Shown: positions 30,448 through 43,744, counted from the first letter of the stretch. The stretch is 64,000 bases of DNA from Isoetes taiwanensis (GCA_021234155.1 JAJEKV010000002.1:18901592-18965591); one strand, 5' to 3'. Notes: generated by a model from the letters alone, not told the origin. A program made the numbers and translations.

Positions 30448-33400
30448 TCATAAAATGAATGTAAACAATAAAATATATGGTTAGTAAGTTTTTGATTTGA
30501 AAGAAACATTGAGGATTCTGTTTTGGGCTTCACCACGCATTGGCCAACATGATTTCCAACTTCCTGTTTTGCGTTTATCAGCTATTCTGCCTTTGTAATC
30601 CTCGCTTCCATCTTGAACCAGATTGCACATGTCATCCATTCACAAATGTTCCGTCTTTTCTCTACACACTACTATGCCGGACCTAACTTATCAAAATTTC
30701 TATGAATCTAAGTCTAAAAGTAGTCACTGGTGTTTCAAAGCAAAAAATGGTCAAGAAAAATGGGGGTTCATCTTGATCATCATCCAATGAACGATGGCTA
30801 TCAACGAAACTATAGTTATCCAGTGGAACTTGTTTCATCCTCTTCCCGAGCTTTTTCCTGATAAAAAAAGTCTTGTGTGAAGGATAAGAACAAAAAGGAT
30901 AAACTGCGCCAAAAAGCTCCAAAAGCACCAAAAGCGGATTAAAGAAAAGCCGTTTATCCTGCGCCAAAAGCTCCACCAGATTAAACAAGCTCTAAAAATC
31001 CAGAAAAACTGATTAATCTTTACCTGGAGAATCCTTCTGATTTAGACAACGGCCACACCGCCGGAGGAAGAACTAAGAATAGAAAAGCTTCTAAAAGCTC
31101 TTCCAAAGCAGCCAGAGGAATTAAATTGGATGAAATTAAGTACTGTCGGCCCAATTCTTTTCTCAAGCGAAACCCTTCTGGTTTTCAAATTGAAGTGGAA
31201 CCCTTCTGGGTTTTAGGGAAAATAGGACGGGTTTCAAACTTTCTTGATTTTCCAACCCAAATCGGGCGGAGATAGTTTGAGCGGTTATCCAGGCTCATCT
31301 ACAATTGACACAATGTAATCCAACACAGACTTAAAAAAAGAAAAATGATCAGGCCCCACCAAGTATTTACCCTATAACACTGGGACGGCAGACATGACCG
31401 GCTTATTTTTCCTTTTAAATTATTTTGCCAGAACTGATCCGGGTTAGAGATTCATGATAATCCACATTATATATCGAATACAGAATATCTATCTTACTGG
31501 ATAGCTCGCCATTTAGCCGATGGGACCCAGTTCATGAATTTGCAAGCCCATTATTTTCTATAATAATGCCTGCTTATTCCCCTTATTTTGACTACCAGAT
31601 CTTATTTCTGCTGTGTGTGCATTGTGAGGGGGCTCGCCACTATGGTCTTAGATCTGGCTATGGCAATCTGGGAATTTGCATTTGAAACAAAAGCCAAGGA
31701 TTTCTAGCCCTCTCTCATAGCACAACTCTGCATTATTTTTCACGAATAAATATCCCATTTTGTTCAAAATTACAGAAACAGACAGAAGCCGACCTGAGAC
31801 ACAATTAAAGCTGCCAGATTGGAGCATTCGATGAATCTAAATATCACAATTTCTCTATGGCAAGAAAATGGGCTTTGATTGATGTTTGGATGGGTTGCGG
31901 CAAGATACTTTTGCCGGGTTCCTTACACAAAAGAATTGAACTGGAAGCTCTTGGGTTATTGGCAAGAAGAGGGACTCGTGTTGCTCAAAAAAAGGATCAA
32001 ATTTTTGAGCAACCGCTGGACTGAAGAACTAGCTCGTCTCATTCAGATTTGCATATGCTCCAACAAATTCTCAAAAGGATAGGATATTTGACCGGCAAAA
32101 TTATTGAAATTGAAATCTCTGCCCAACATTGTTGCAGCATATTATCAGAGTTATGAACAAGTGCTGATCAAGCCCGCCATAGCCGGGTGATGGCAATTTT
32201 GGAGCAAATTTGGAGTCTTTACATGCCAGTGCCATCCCTGTTCCATGTAAGGGCATGAAGGACTAATTCGAATGGAGCTTGTTGTACACTTTTGCATGGA
32301 TAAATGTATTATATTCCTTGCTTCTGGTGCCCAAATCATATTACAAACGAAAAGAATAGAGCTCACCAATTTCCCTTTCTAAGTGATTTTGCAAGAATTA
32401 ACATAATACAAACGAAAAGAATACAGCTCCACAGCTCCAGAGTTTCCAAATATACAGAAAAGCATAGGCCTCAATGGCCTGACATAATAAAAAATAGGAT
32501 GCACAACAACATACAGGGGATTTTTGCTGCTCAGTCCGACCCAGTATTGGAAGTCGGTGGTGAAGTTCTAGGACCTTTACCTAAAGCAAGGATCAAAATG
32601 CAACTCTAATTTAGTAGGTTTTTCTCTTCAATCATTCAAAATGCAAGATCTAATTCCATAAAAGGCTCAGTCCTACCAATCTACATGGACAATCCTCTAG
32701 CAAAAGTAGCTTAAAAGGGATTCAGAAAAAAATGAGTGAGAAAACAGAACATTGTATAAAACTCACATGTGAATCCCGCCGAATCAGGCCTCAGCAATGC
32801 ACCTATTGTGTAAGCCGATTGCAGAAGCTATTTATACATATCTGGCCCATCGCTCCCCTAGAAGCCGCTGGAGCACTGCCTGGAAGCGTTGCTTCGAAGC
32901 AACTTAACTGGCCTTGAAGAATATCGCTTGCTTCAGAGGAAAGAAATCAATGGCCATTTGCCCTACTTGATTAACTGGCCCTGAAGAATCGCTTGCGTTA
33001 GAGGGAAGAAATCAACAGCAATGGTGCAAGCCTCACATATTGCAGATGAAGAAATCAGAGGCAAGAATTTTCTTGCGGAGGAAGAACATAACAAGGCACA
33101 AAATGCGACAGAAGGGTCCGCTATAAATGCACCATAATTGCATCATAAATGCCCGTAGACACACAAAAATGCCCTACCAAGTGTCGATGGGATGGGAGGG
33201 CTCCTCAAACAAATTCTATCAAACAAATAAGGTGTCAAACAGAAAACGAGAATGCTTTAGATATGAGTGATAAAGTATCACCAACCATCATTTGGTTCTA
33301 TTGGCTTAATTTTATTTAAGACATTCTTGCCTGCACAATGAAACACATTATCTCTCTTATTCATTTTCTTTGTACTGTTTACTGTCTTCCATTGCCCAAT

Positions 33401-34389
33401 TAAATAGCATAAACAATCTCAATGGAACTTTGACTCATTCTTATCTTACATGAAGTTAAGCTACTGATTAGGTATATATATGTCTCTCCTTTCGTGATCT
33501 AACTGAGAAGATTTCTAGCTAGATAACGAGAGTTACATTATAGTCTTGTTTGCAATCATCCATTAGAAAACTAGTTCTGATCTTTACGATCTTTAGGCCT
33601 GCTTGGGTGCTCATCTCCACCTTGCTCCTGTTCGACCTAGATCTTCTTTTACATTAAGTGTTGTAAGTTCTAATCCAATGAAGTATACTTCGTTTCGCAA
33701 ATGTTAGTCTTATTCGAACTTTGAAATACATGGCAATGGCCATCAACATACAAATACCTGTTTTGCCTTTCCTAAGAGATGCAAGCCGGCCTTGCTTAAG
33801 ATTGGGATTTTGATTCTAAACTTGGCATGAGATGGACGTAAAAGAGCAGCGGAGTTCTATAAATGAAGTTGACATTTTAGGCATGTAAACAAATGCAGGC
33901 CAAATTCTCTTCATCACTTTTTGTTTTCCTTCTTTCTCTAGAGCTTTGATCCTAGAGCTCTCTTTTTCAAAGCGTAAGTGACATAGTTACAACCATAGCG
34001 TAGTACTATTAGTATTGATATATCTACGGGTATGTTATGTTGTATGCATTACATAATTTTGAGAACCATTTACTTACATTGGCTAGGCATCTGTTTTATT
34101 ACTACATTAAATTTGAAGGTATTTTTGAAACGGACCCAAAGTGCATGCTTGTCATCCGTATTGGCCTTAAACCCTTGGGTATTAATTCTTAGAAAATCCC
34201 CATTCCCTATCATCTACACTTAGATTTGTTGGACTTACTTTTCTCTTAGAAGAACATCAAATTTAAAAAAATATAGCCACAAAACAAAATGCTAGCCAGG
34301 TCAATAATAATTATAATAATTGAAGAGTCAAAATATGCCAAATGGTTCGAGGCCTTCAAAAAAATACTTAGTCCATTTCAAGCAAGCCT
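30448..34389. other. Long intergenic stretch without a recognised gene
   Basis: I find no family-level match on either strand. Short repeats such as ccaaaagctccaaaagc occur at 30905-30980. A degenerate piece of the GGGTTTCCATGG repeat family lies at 31165-31250. Regions at 31880-32080 and 32730-32920 have short open frames of no known family. Confidence 0.5.
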
Positions 34390-34615
34390 TGGCTCATCCG
34401 ACGGAATCCACTGTATAGTGGCCATCTTACATTTCAAAATGAAGAGAAACAAGAAATAAACAAGAAATGGCTGTATTATCAATCCGACGGAAGCCACTGT
34501 ATTGTGGCCGAAATCAATCCGACGGAATCCTTTGTAGAAACAAGAAATTGCAATTGCAGCCACTGTATTGTGGCCCCAAATTAATAAGAATGAATCCATT
34601 ATATTGTGCCCGATA
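34390..34615. repeat. Palindromic repeat cluster CCACTGTA-(T/A)-GTGG
   Basis: Three good copies of a short hairpin motif (ccactgtatagtgg at about 34408, ccactgtattgtgg at about 34490 and 34559) and one degenerate copy (about 34596) alternate with aatccgacggaa phrases. It is a small array of the same style as the larger palindrome arrays. Confidence 0.7.
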
Positions 34616-36604
34616 TGATGCCATGCTTGGAATGTTAAGGATCCATCTTACATTTCAAAATCAAGCAACAGGAACAAGAAATAAACAAGAAGTTGCAATT
34701 GCAGCCCGTCAAAATAAATGGAACTCCATTGGATGTACTGTAAAATCCATGTGCAATGTTGAAATTTCAAAAAGAAAGCCGCCTCTCTTAAACATTTTCT
34801 TCAGATCCGGGACCTATCCGGCATCAGATAAACTTAGGTGAAGAAACGCCGGAGATCTGAGTTGCGATGGCATCATTAGGCGGATTTAATTCGTCCATAT
34901 TAGAGTATAAGGGATTATCGTGTACTCTAATAGGCTGCGATGTTGATTCATCTGGCATAGCTTAACACTAGAGTTGTCCCTTGATGGACCATAAATAGTT
35001 CATTTATACAGTTCACTTTAAAATTCATATAAAATCAATGGTATAAAATTTAGTTAAACCCTTTCTACATCTTAATATATGGCAGTCATGTTGCATAGGA
35101 AAAATAGTTAAAATTGCACATAACCTTAAAATTGAAAGTTATGCTTAGGTGAATCAAGGGGGGTCAGGTCCAGTTTGCTTCATGTTTACATAATGTAAAA
35201 CTGTCTCAACAAAAAGATTTTTTTATTTTTTTTTTTATTATAATGATATTTTTCTATACGAGATAAGGATGAATACACAAAAAACCTTGTTCCATTCTGA
35301 AGTCTAGAAAGGAAGATATAGTCAGTCAAACATGACAGGGTCAAAACAGTTTTCTGTCTTCTGTGGACCAATAATGGTTTCCAGAAGGCTGTTTCAATTA
35401 AAATTCTACAACTTTTGCATGAAAGTGATTTTTTACTTCAAATTTGGTATATAAATAGTTGACTAATTGCTTCATGCATAAAAAATATTTGTTGGCCTGT
35501 AATTTGAAGGGTTAGCTTTGACATATAGTAACAATTTTAAGTGACTTTTAATTGATGTTTATTTTGTTATATTTGAAGGAAATTTATTGAAATTGTATGT
35601 CATTGAAAAAATCATACATGAATGCTTGTATGGACATGAAACCAATGAAAAAACAAGTAAAGAAAAAGAGCAAAAGGCACGATCATGATAAATCAATAAA
35701 GGTTTCTGTACCTAAGACCATTACTGGTCCACAGATTTATTTTACATCAATAGATCTCAAGTTGAATTTTAGGATATCAGTATTTCATGAGTTCCTTTAT
35801 CAATAAAAAATATCTATTGCTAGATTTGGCCTAAAACTTTTAGTATTAGTTCCAAGTTATCATCAAATATTTTCCATGTTTGATCTCTAGATTTATGCTT
35901 TGAAAATGAACTTCAAACACCATATTTCAAAGCTTCCCAAAGCTAAGAAAGCAATGCAAGATAAACCAAGGAAAAAAATATGAAAAGGTATGACTAAAGA
36001 AGACCAAGATAGACTGTTATGACGATGCCAATTATTGGTCCACATGACCTCTCATTTAAAAGTCAAGAACATCATCATCTTAATCAATTCTTTAGTAGTT
36101 TATACCACATTATATATGATAACATTAGTTGATTAGGAAAGATTGTCTATCTAAAAGGTAATATCGAAGCACAAAAATTAAGTAGTTAAGGGCTACTTTG
36201 AATGTATGAGAATGTCTACTTACACCTTTCAAAGATTATCTTATAGACGATGAGAAATCATAATATCATTGTAGAGGACAAAATGAATAGAGCGAGCGCA
36301 AATAAATGGAGAAATTTTCTCAATCCAGTTGGTTTAATTTTGGATTTGTAAATAGTCCATGCTTATTTATATTCAAATCTTATTATTCTAATATAAAATT
36401 TGAGATTTATATTGCCAACAAAGGTTCAAATTTATAAACGTTATAGCTTATCATAAAAGTTGATCTACATGTATTTCCAACTTAGATTACAACACTTTGG
36501 AGCAGCCACACATGGACTAACTTTATAATACTGGAAAGTAAGTAGGTTTCTTCATTTTTTTTTTCTAATAAGACCATACCAAGGACCTCAATATCTATTT
36601 TTAT
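34616..36604. other. AT-rich intergenic stretch, no gene recognised
   Basis: Nothing beyond chance frames. The 69-codon lysine-rich frame at 35597-35806 is unsupported. Confidence 0.5.
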
Positions 36605-36660
36605 CATATACAAGAAATTTATCGCGGCGGCCAAGGCCGCCGCGAACATTTCTCTTTACC
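36605..36660 (+). repeat. CACTA-like terminal motif, copy 2, with perfect GC hairpin
   Basis: The text tacaagaaatttatcgcggcggcc is followed by aa and the complement, giving a 10-bp GC-only stem, then gaacatttctctt. It matches 25301-25347 apart from the second arm. A 22-bp A-run follows at 36699-36721. Confidence 0.5.
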
Positions 36661-37151
36661 AACCTCGTGTCAGTCGAAGCCCAAGTAATACGAAGGGCAT
36701 TAAAAAAAAAAAAAAAAAAAAACTAAACAATTAGTCATGTTAACTAGTCCAATAGCTAAAAGGTAAGATCATTTAAATTCCCGAAATCTATTCCCTTGAT
36801 AATGTGATACTAAATTGACGTGAAGGATTTACATTTCAAATTAATGTTACTATTTTGTAATGTCTTTGGTTCCTAGCCCGCTTTGTCCGATTTATTATAA
36901 CGCTGCTAACATGTCGAATTAAATGCACTATAATTTCTAATGATGGAAAATTCTCAATTAGGAAACTAAATTCTGAACCATTTCTTTTTGTTTACACTCG
37001 TGCAGTTATACTCATCATTTAACGTCCTAATTCTTTCGCTTTAGTTTAGAATTGCTATCTATGACTACTTGATGTAATTTTAGCAAATAGTCGGAAAACA
37101 TGCAGGAGTTGAACCTGCAATATTACCGTGTTTTTGTGCTAAAAAACTTAC
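36661..37151. other. No gene recognised; downstream exons of the glycosyltransferase not found here
   Basis: If the O-fucosyltransferase-like gene were complete, its next exon should lie to the left of 37152. I cannot find it here, so the gene is either truncated or has a long intron. Confidence 0.4.
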
Positions 37152-38848
37152 CTATTCTCAAGCAATTTGGGAAGAACTTTTTCAAGATAGAAGCTTGCTG
37201 GTGCCAAAGCTTTCACCCTAAAGTTGAAGACATTACTTAAATTTCCGACACTTTCCATTATTTCATTAGGGAGTTTTTTCACTACCCTAACATTTGTAGC
37301 CAATGAGTTAATGAAATGATCTTCGTCATAAATCTCTCTCCAAATTCTATGCAAATAAATAAAATAGAAATGTTATAAAGAATAGTATGTATAATGTCAA
37401 ATAATCATATAAATCCGATAACAAAGATAGACCCACAACTGGCTTAAGTCCAAGTTCCATCGTTCTAAGACATGATAAGGTTAAGATTGAATTAAACGCA
37501 ATTCTCACCTTCTATCTTGCCAAACACTATTAAGATGGACCACTGGTACAACAAGAGTAGCATTCAAGAGTGCTGCCACAGCCACATCATTGCAAATCTA
37601 CAAATGAATAATGATGACTGCATAAGCCAATTTTATATGGGTCTTCGGAGAATATAAAAAGACATTGCTGAAAAAACAAAAAAACCACAGAAACAGAAAT
37701 ATGGGTTGTCCCTTTGCAATATAGCTGCAGACAGAAAAATTCAAAAATTTTCACTTCAAAACAAAGGGTGTGTCTCATGAAATGGAGTACGAGGTTAAGC
37801 GACACACTTACGGATAATCTTTGCTGATTGAGCCCTCCATTAGCACTTTGGATAAAAGAAACCCGACCTTTTCAAGACATTAATGGTGCATAGTTACCTT
37901 TATTCACAGGGAGGCTTTTGCTGGATTTGATCCAGCCAAGGTGGCAAAGTTTGACGAGGAAAAGATTCATTTATTAGCAAACGATGCTGAAATCTTGCAA
38001 CATGATGGGAAGATCCAAGGTATTGTGGAGAATGCCAAGTGCATTTTGGATTCAGTAAAAACTCCCATAAAACTACAAAAGATTTACCATTTCAAATAAC
38101 CTAATTGGCTAATAAATTTCTTAAGCCTAATGTTTATAGATATAGCTAAGCCGATGTCCTTTCGACAAAATGCCAGTTCAGCTCAGGGGATAGAGGAACG
38201 CATTGGCAAGAGTCCAGAGGTTACCATTAGGATTGTCGCTTTCGTTTAGACAGGGAATCCAACCTTGTCCTTCTTTTGGGTATTCCCAAGCTGCTTCCAA
38301 CTGCCAATAATTACCAAATATGCGTAACCAATCTTGGACATAAACATTAGATGCTAAGAACATCAGTTTTGATTCTCCCTTTAGAGCAAATACATTACAG
38401 TACAGAAGGCACAAAATATTTACAAATCCTATGTAAAACCACATCCTGCTTAAAGATAACCCACCCGAACAAAGTTGTGGTCCATCTGCATTGCTGGCCA
38501 TAGGTTCTTGAACACTTCAGGACTCCGGTAGACTGATCCTGGTGGATCAGGCTTTTTTTCTCTTGGCAAGTCCAATGAAACAGTACCCATGTACAATAAC
38601 ATGCCAGATATGTATATGATTGGAGCAAGCAGAAGAACTTTGTGTTGTTTAAGCAATACAGACAACACTAGACATAAAACTCTTTGCATAAAGGTCCTTG
38701 GGGAGGTGGGACTTCCCACGCCCTGCATCCTCCCGAGCTTTGTGCGGCCATGTCTCAAAGGGGACTCCCTTGGTGATGAATGAGGAGAGGACTTTCCTCT
38801 GGGTGAGAGGGAAAGTTGACGCATAGGCTTTATCCTGTTATTCTGCAT
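37152..38848 (-). CDS. O-fucosyltransferase-like gene, five 5' exons
   Basis: The exons inferred are 38848-38465 (ATG at 38848), 38300-38225, ~37850-37812, 37597-37509 and 37346-37152. Exon 1 encodes a Ser/Pro/Arg-rich cytosolic part and one transmembrane anchor (VLLLAPIIYISGMLLYMGTVSL), as in plant type II Golgi proteins. Exon 3 gives ANGGLNQQR and exon 4 VAVAALLNATLVVPVVHLNSVWQD. Exon 5 gives IYDEDHFINSLATNVRVVKKLP and RVKALAPASFYLEKVLPKLLENR. These are hallmarks of the plant GDP-fucose O-fucosyltransferase-like family. I see no premature stop in these exons, and splice sites are canonical. The catalytic C-terminal half is not in view. An exon of another gene lies in the intron between exons 2 and 3 on the other strand. 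Confidence 0.8.
37910..38054 (+). pseudogene. DNA-3-methyladenine glycosylase-like exon fragment
   Basis: After a tattcacag acceptor the frame reads EAFAGFDPAKVAKFDEEKIHLLANDAEILQHDGKIQGIVENAKCILDS and ends at a GTAAAA donor. This matches the middle of the plant TAG/MutM-unrelated methyladenine glycosylase I family (AF.GFDP..VA.F.E..I..L......KI..I..NA). That family removes alkylated adenine. No flanking exon is visible, so it appears to be a single captured exon in an intron of the - strand gene. Confidence 0.7.
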
Positions 38849-39187
38849 TAATTTCGTCCATGCTGCTTCATAGGTTTATATCAATTTCAGATACTTTAGA
38901 TTGAACTAAAGCAATATTCCTCCGTAGGATTCTAGCCTTGGGTATGCCTAATGCATTTCCAAGAATGATACCAAATCATCTGTTATGATCCAGTTCACTG
39001 ATTGAACCACTATAATTACCAAGTAGGTATCTCAAGATCTAAAAGAAACAGTGAATTAATATAAATAAACTCTAACCCAGAAAAGGGTTGCCGAATGCAA
39101 TATTTGTAAGCACTTAAAGCAGCATGGAATAGAAAACAACTAATTTGTGAGAAGCAGGGCATAATATGATTTGTTTAATGGTGACAG

Positions 39188-39690
39188 AATCTGCATTCCA
39201 ACGGAGCAAGAACAATGATGCTAGCGGGAGTTCCAGCAGTGGGATGTCTGCCAATTTTTTTAAGCAATTTTGGCACAGGAAATGCTAAAGACTATGATTC
39301 GAATGGATGTCTGGCTGCACATAATGAAGCAGCCAAGATGTTTAATAGCAAGCTACTAACAGCGGTTCAAAACGCACAGATGAGCATGCGGGATTCAAAG
39401 CTTTATTTTGCAGATCTGTATCAGCTGCATGTGGATGTTGTTACATCCCCTGCAAAATATGGTAAGAATCCAAAGATCTGACATGCATGTATGGCAATAG
39501 TCTTCTTGCTATTTCTAAACACCTGCATATTTCCCAAACCCTAAACTGTAAAAATATTTGATTTGTTTGTATTAAAGAGGGTTTGCAGAGACAGGAACTA
39601 AGAGTGCATGCTATGGACACACCATGGAACTAATGACTATGAAATATGGAACACACACAATATCTTTGGGAGATCATTGTAGCTATTGAA
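39188..39690 (+). pseudogene. GDSL esterase/lipase fragment, two exons
   Basis: Exon 1 (39188-39461) opens after GGTGACAG with LHSNGARTMMLAGVPAVGCLP and continues NEAAKMFNSKLLTAVQNAQMSMRDSKLYFADLYQLHVDVVTSPAKYG. Exon 2 (39580-39690) joins in phase with GFAETGTKSACYGH and stops at a TGA. These are the middle and late blocks of plant GDSL lipases (GAR....G.PP.GC.P; D.Y......NP..YGF..T..ACCG). The block I Ser, the final DxxH and most of the protein are missing, and ACCG is ACYG. Confidence 0.75.
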
Positions 39691-41595
39691 TCGATAAATA
39701 AGAAAAAGAAGCTTACCAATTGGGGTCGCTGTGAATGACATCCGGCTTCTACAGATTCAAAGCTCCAAACGCTTAACCGGCAACTCAAAATCGTAGCTCA
39801 TTTCTGCAAGCGCAAATCTACAGATGTTTAAGGATAGGATCTCCCTGGTTTCGGAACAGCAATATGAGAAAAGAAACGGAGATATAAAGATTGCAGAATC
39901 GAATGGTTCTAGAAAACCAGAAGCTGGAGAGAATTTTTCTGGTTTAAGAAGCCCCATTTTCTGTGCAGGAGCAACTCCGCAAGCAAAGCAGAGAAGCCCG
40001 TCTGTCCAGCCTGGGATCCATGGCTGGGAAGATCAGAATCCGACCCAAAACCTATTTCGGATCCAAAAAAGATTTCTGGGTGTTCAGAAAAATATTCTGC
40101 AAAGCCTGGAAAATACAGAAAACTAGCCTATTCACGTCCCATACGAGGGTTTCGGGAATGCAGGACAGGCGGAATGTCTCCCGCCAGAATGGGATCTTCG
40201 GCAAGAGCAATGGGTTCTCCAAAATATTCTTTTCCGATGTGTGGAGACAGCATAGCCATGGGCGGAGTATTTGGGGCAGATTTGGGGCCAAGCAAGCTTC
40301 AGAAAATCGTCAAAACAAAACCTTCAACAGGGCTTCTAGAAGCAGGCTGCTGAGATTGGCAAAAAAAAAGTGTTCGACATCTTACTGAGATCTTACTGAG
40401 ATGCTATTCCTCTGCCGCAACACAAGAAACTGAACAGTATTTGACGTCGCTTCCCAAATCCGGCAATGGCGGTGCAATCTATCTAGCTCCGGACCTCGAA
40501 CTTCCCTTGATGATTGACTTGATGATTGATGATGCTGGGATAGCTACACATGGCACACTCCGCCGCATTACCAAGAAAATAAAAAAAAAAGAAAAAAGAA
40601 AAATTTGAAACACAATTACACATGAGTTGATTGTGTCATTTAAAAGGCTTATGGAAGAAATGTAGTACAATAAGTTAATATTTTAGATAAACTAGAAAAA
40701 CAGGTACATAAAGTCTTCAGATCTATTTATTTATAGTCATGGCTAAACTTCGTGATATTGTCCTCCATTCATCAATAATCATCACGATCTACATCGTTGT
40801 TGAGTTTTAGACCCATAAGGGTATAAACAAAGCACTTTGAAACCTTTCTTTGTGTTCATCCTGTTATATTAGATATTGTTTAGATCTAGATAATGCATGG
40901 CTACACCCTAGTTATACTATATTTATGTTGATAAAGTAAATTCCTATATAGAGTTAATTAGAATGCATCATTTACTATCCTTATGAGACTTATAGATGGG
41001 GTTTATTGGAGCACTTTAACCTATATTTTTATTTTGAATTCTGTACAATAATTTCTTTAGTTAATAACGATACTAATATAATATATAGAATAGAATAGAA
41101 TGGAATAGAACTATAGCACGTCTAGTTAAGGACTCATTGTCACAAAAATTAAGTCAAAACTTGTAACAATAAGAGAGAAATAATTCTTGAACCCCATGCA
41201 ACATTTTTAAGAAAAATAGAGTTTGGCGATTTAAATTGATATCAAATGATAGCGGCCAAACATAGAAACATGCAAATCGATATGTTTTATCATAATATAT
41301 CAATTAATTTCATATTTAGCAAGGTTTAGACACTTTTATGCTAGAAAATTGAACAATGCAGTTCTAGAGTGCTGTAAAAACTGCCAAATTCTCCAAAGTT
41401 TGAACAATCATTACCCATATAAAGGTGCATCCAGTGGTCATGAAATTCTCACAGGTCGTTAAGAATCAAGTGAAGACTCAAATAGTGGTGGTATAGTTTA
41501 AAATTAAAATTTCTCTTGTGAGATATATGGGTTTGAGTGGCTTGAGATCCGTCCATGCTTTCATCTCCATCTCCATCCAGTGGATAGGAATCGGA
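39691..41595. other. Intergenic, no gene recognised
   Basis: Open frames at 39824-40388 are not of a known family. A short (TAGAA)n tract at 41083-41110 resembles the tail of LINE copy C and may mark a vanished LINE insertion. Confidence 0.5.
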
Positions 41596-43583
41596 AATTG
41601 AAGACTATGACATATTCAACAAAACTTAGACTTATTCAGATATAATAGACTGAGGTATCATTTTAAGATTACATGTCATGTTTAATTTTTCTTGATACTT
41701 ATAATTTTTACAAGTTCTAATTATATAACTTTATCTTTAAATTTAAAGTATAATTGTTATAGAAACATAAACAATTGCCTTTTAAACTAATTTTCATATG
41801 AATCTATTTAGAATTAGACATTTTGAGAATATAAAATTTTAATTTTCAACTAGATCTTAACAAATATAAAATTTGGCAATCAGGATAATTTGTAAATAAA
41901 ATATAATAGTTTGATAAGTGAATGACTTATAATTATATGAGAATTTCACAATTTACGAACTCTTAATACTTTAAAAATACTTTAAAAAAAGTGTTAGATT
42001 AATATTAATTAAAATATAAAGTTTATGTTTTAATAACAAATATTGAAAAATATATATTAAAAATTAATTAGAAATAAACAATTCAATTATTTTTTAATTA
42101 AAACATAAACGTAATCATTTGATACATTTCATCTAAACTTTCTTTAAACATTTAAAAATAATAATATTTTAAACTTTCTTTAAACATTTAAAAATAATAA
42201 TATTTTAATCATTAGTAATCATTTTTAAATTGAAAATTAGTGTAGAAAACAATTTTAAACATTGATAACTATCATACTTTTTATTTGAGATTAAACTGAA
42301 AATTTTATAAAAATCAACAAGAGTTAAAAATACATATAATCTTATCATGGCATCCTTGAAGGATATCTGTTATATTTGAATAAGTCCAAATTTTATTAAA
42401 CATGTCATAAGTATTATTTGCAGTAGTAGAGACATAGCCGGGGCTTTCAAATTAAAAAAATATGGCATCTGAATCCGTATCTAGATTGACGGGAGCAAGT
42501 TCAACTTGGAGTTGAAGATCTTCTGAATCACTAGTAGCAGATGATGGAGGACCTTCAATTTGGGGCTGAGGCTCTTCAGAATTAGTATCGGCCACATCAC
42601 CTTCAATTTGGGCAGCCAACTCCTTCAATTTGAGGATCTTCCGATTCAGTAACAGAAGGATTGACTGATGGATGTGCCGGAAGTTTTGCCAGGATACACC
42701 TCCAGCATTTGACATAGCAAAAGCAAGCACGCTCCATATCTAAACTCAGCTCGTCGGAACTGGAAGAAAGCCGTATTTAACAATGCAGAATCCACGTGTA
42801 TGCCACGCATGATATATTAACAAAATTTGGACTTATTCAAATCTAATAAATGTACTTCAAGGATGCCATGATAATAATATTATATGTATTTTTAGCTTTT
42901 ATTGATTTTAATAATTTGTTCTGTTTATCTTTAGATAAAAAATATGATACTTACTAAAGTTTAAAGTTGCTTTCTAAACTAATTGTTGGTTCCATCTATT
43001 TAGAATTAAATTTTCATCTAAGATAACCCCGTATAATTAAAATGTTATTTTTCTTTTTTAATATTTAAAGAAAGTTTTATATTGAAATTAATTAATGAGT
43101 ACGTTTATGTTTGAATAAAACATATTTTATTTCATAAATAATAAATTATTCAATAGTTATTATTAAACCAATAACTTTATATCATTTAATAAATTTCAAC
43201 CTAAAACCTTCCTTGAAGTATTTATAAAAGTATAAAAGTTTGTAAATTGTGAAATTCTAATAATAGTTTTAAGTCAATCGCTTATCAAACCATCAGATTT
43301 TATTTAATTATCATGATTGCTAAATCTTGAATCTGTTAAATCAATAAAAATTGAAATTTTTATATTCTTGAAATGTTTAATTCTAAATAGATTCAAATAA
43401 AAATTAGTTTAAAAATCAAGTTTATTCTTTGATAATCATTATAGTTTTAATTTAAAGATAAACTTATAAAAATTATATCAAGAAGAATCACACAATACAT
43501 ATATTCTTATAATGGCGTTCTTGAAGTGTTATCTATTAAATCTGAATAAGTCCAAATTTTGTTGAATATGTCATGGTCCAGTG
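41596..43583. repeat. Two-kb imperfect inverted repeat (foldback element or paired MITEs)
   Basis: The left outer phrase gacatattcaacaaaactta at about 41605 is the inverse of the right outer phrase ending tgttgaatatgtcat at about 43574. The left arm text around 41690-41825 is the inverse of 43375-43490. Inner ends at about 42345-42415 and 42815-42865 are also inverse to each other. The arrangement is two ~800-bp AT-rich arms in inverse orientation around a ~390-bp spacer (42420-42804), and each arm has similar inverse ends of its own. No transposase is present. The outer flanks share ccagtgg but no exact duplication. Confidence 0.75.
42452..42730 (-). other. Open frame in the foldback spacer, unrecognised
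   Basis: A 92-codon frame contains internally repeated acidic/Gln phrases (EGDVADTNSEEPQPQIEG, SDSEDLQLQVELAPVN). GC content is higher than in the flanking arms. I recognise no family. It may be a trapped gene fragment. Confidence 0.3.
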
Positions 43584-43609
43584 GTCCTATATCCCTATAA
43601 CATACTAGT

Positions 43610-43735
43610 AATGGTGCCCAGCGTTGCTGGGCATAAGTTGGGAACTTGCGTGGATGAAAACTTGTTCATCTCAAACTCCTTTTCATAAATCTAATATAAT
43701 AGAAACCAAGTCCAGCATTGTTGGGCTATAATAGA
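43610..43735. repeat. Hairpin-bearing repeat (GCCCAGC...GCTGGGC)
   Basis: A 7-bp stem with loop gtt at about 43617-43633 is repeated in degenerate form (ccagcattgttgggc) at about 43711-43725. It lies between the foldback and the pyrimidine tract. It may be a terminus of a small DNA element; no family is assigned. Confidence 0.45.
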
Positions 43736-43744
43736 TTTTTGTGT

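Noticed and set aside
43590-43735. Helitron terminus
   Set aside because: There is a hairpin, but no CTRR end or clear TC start in the right place, and no Rep/helicase anywhere in the window.
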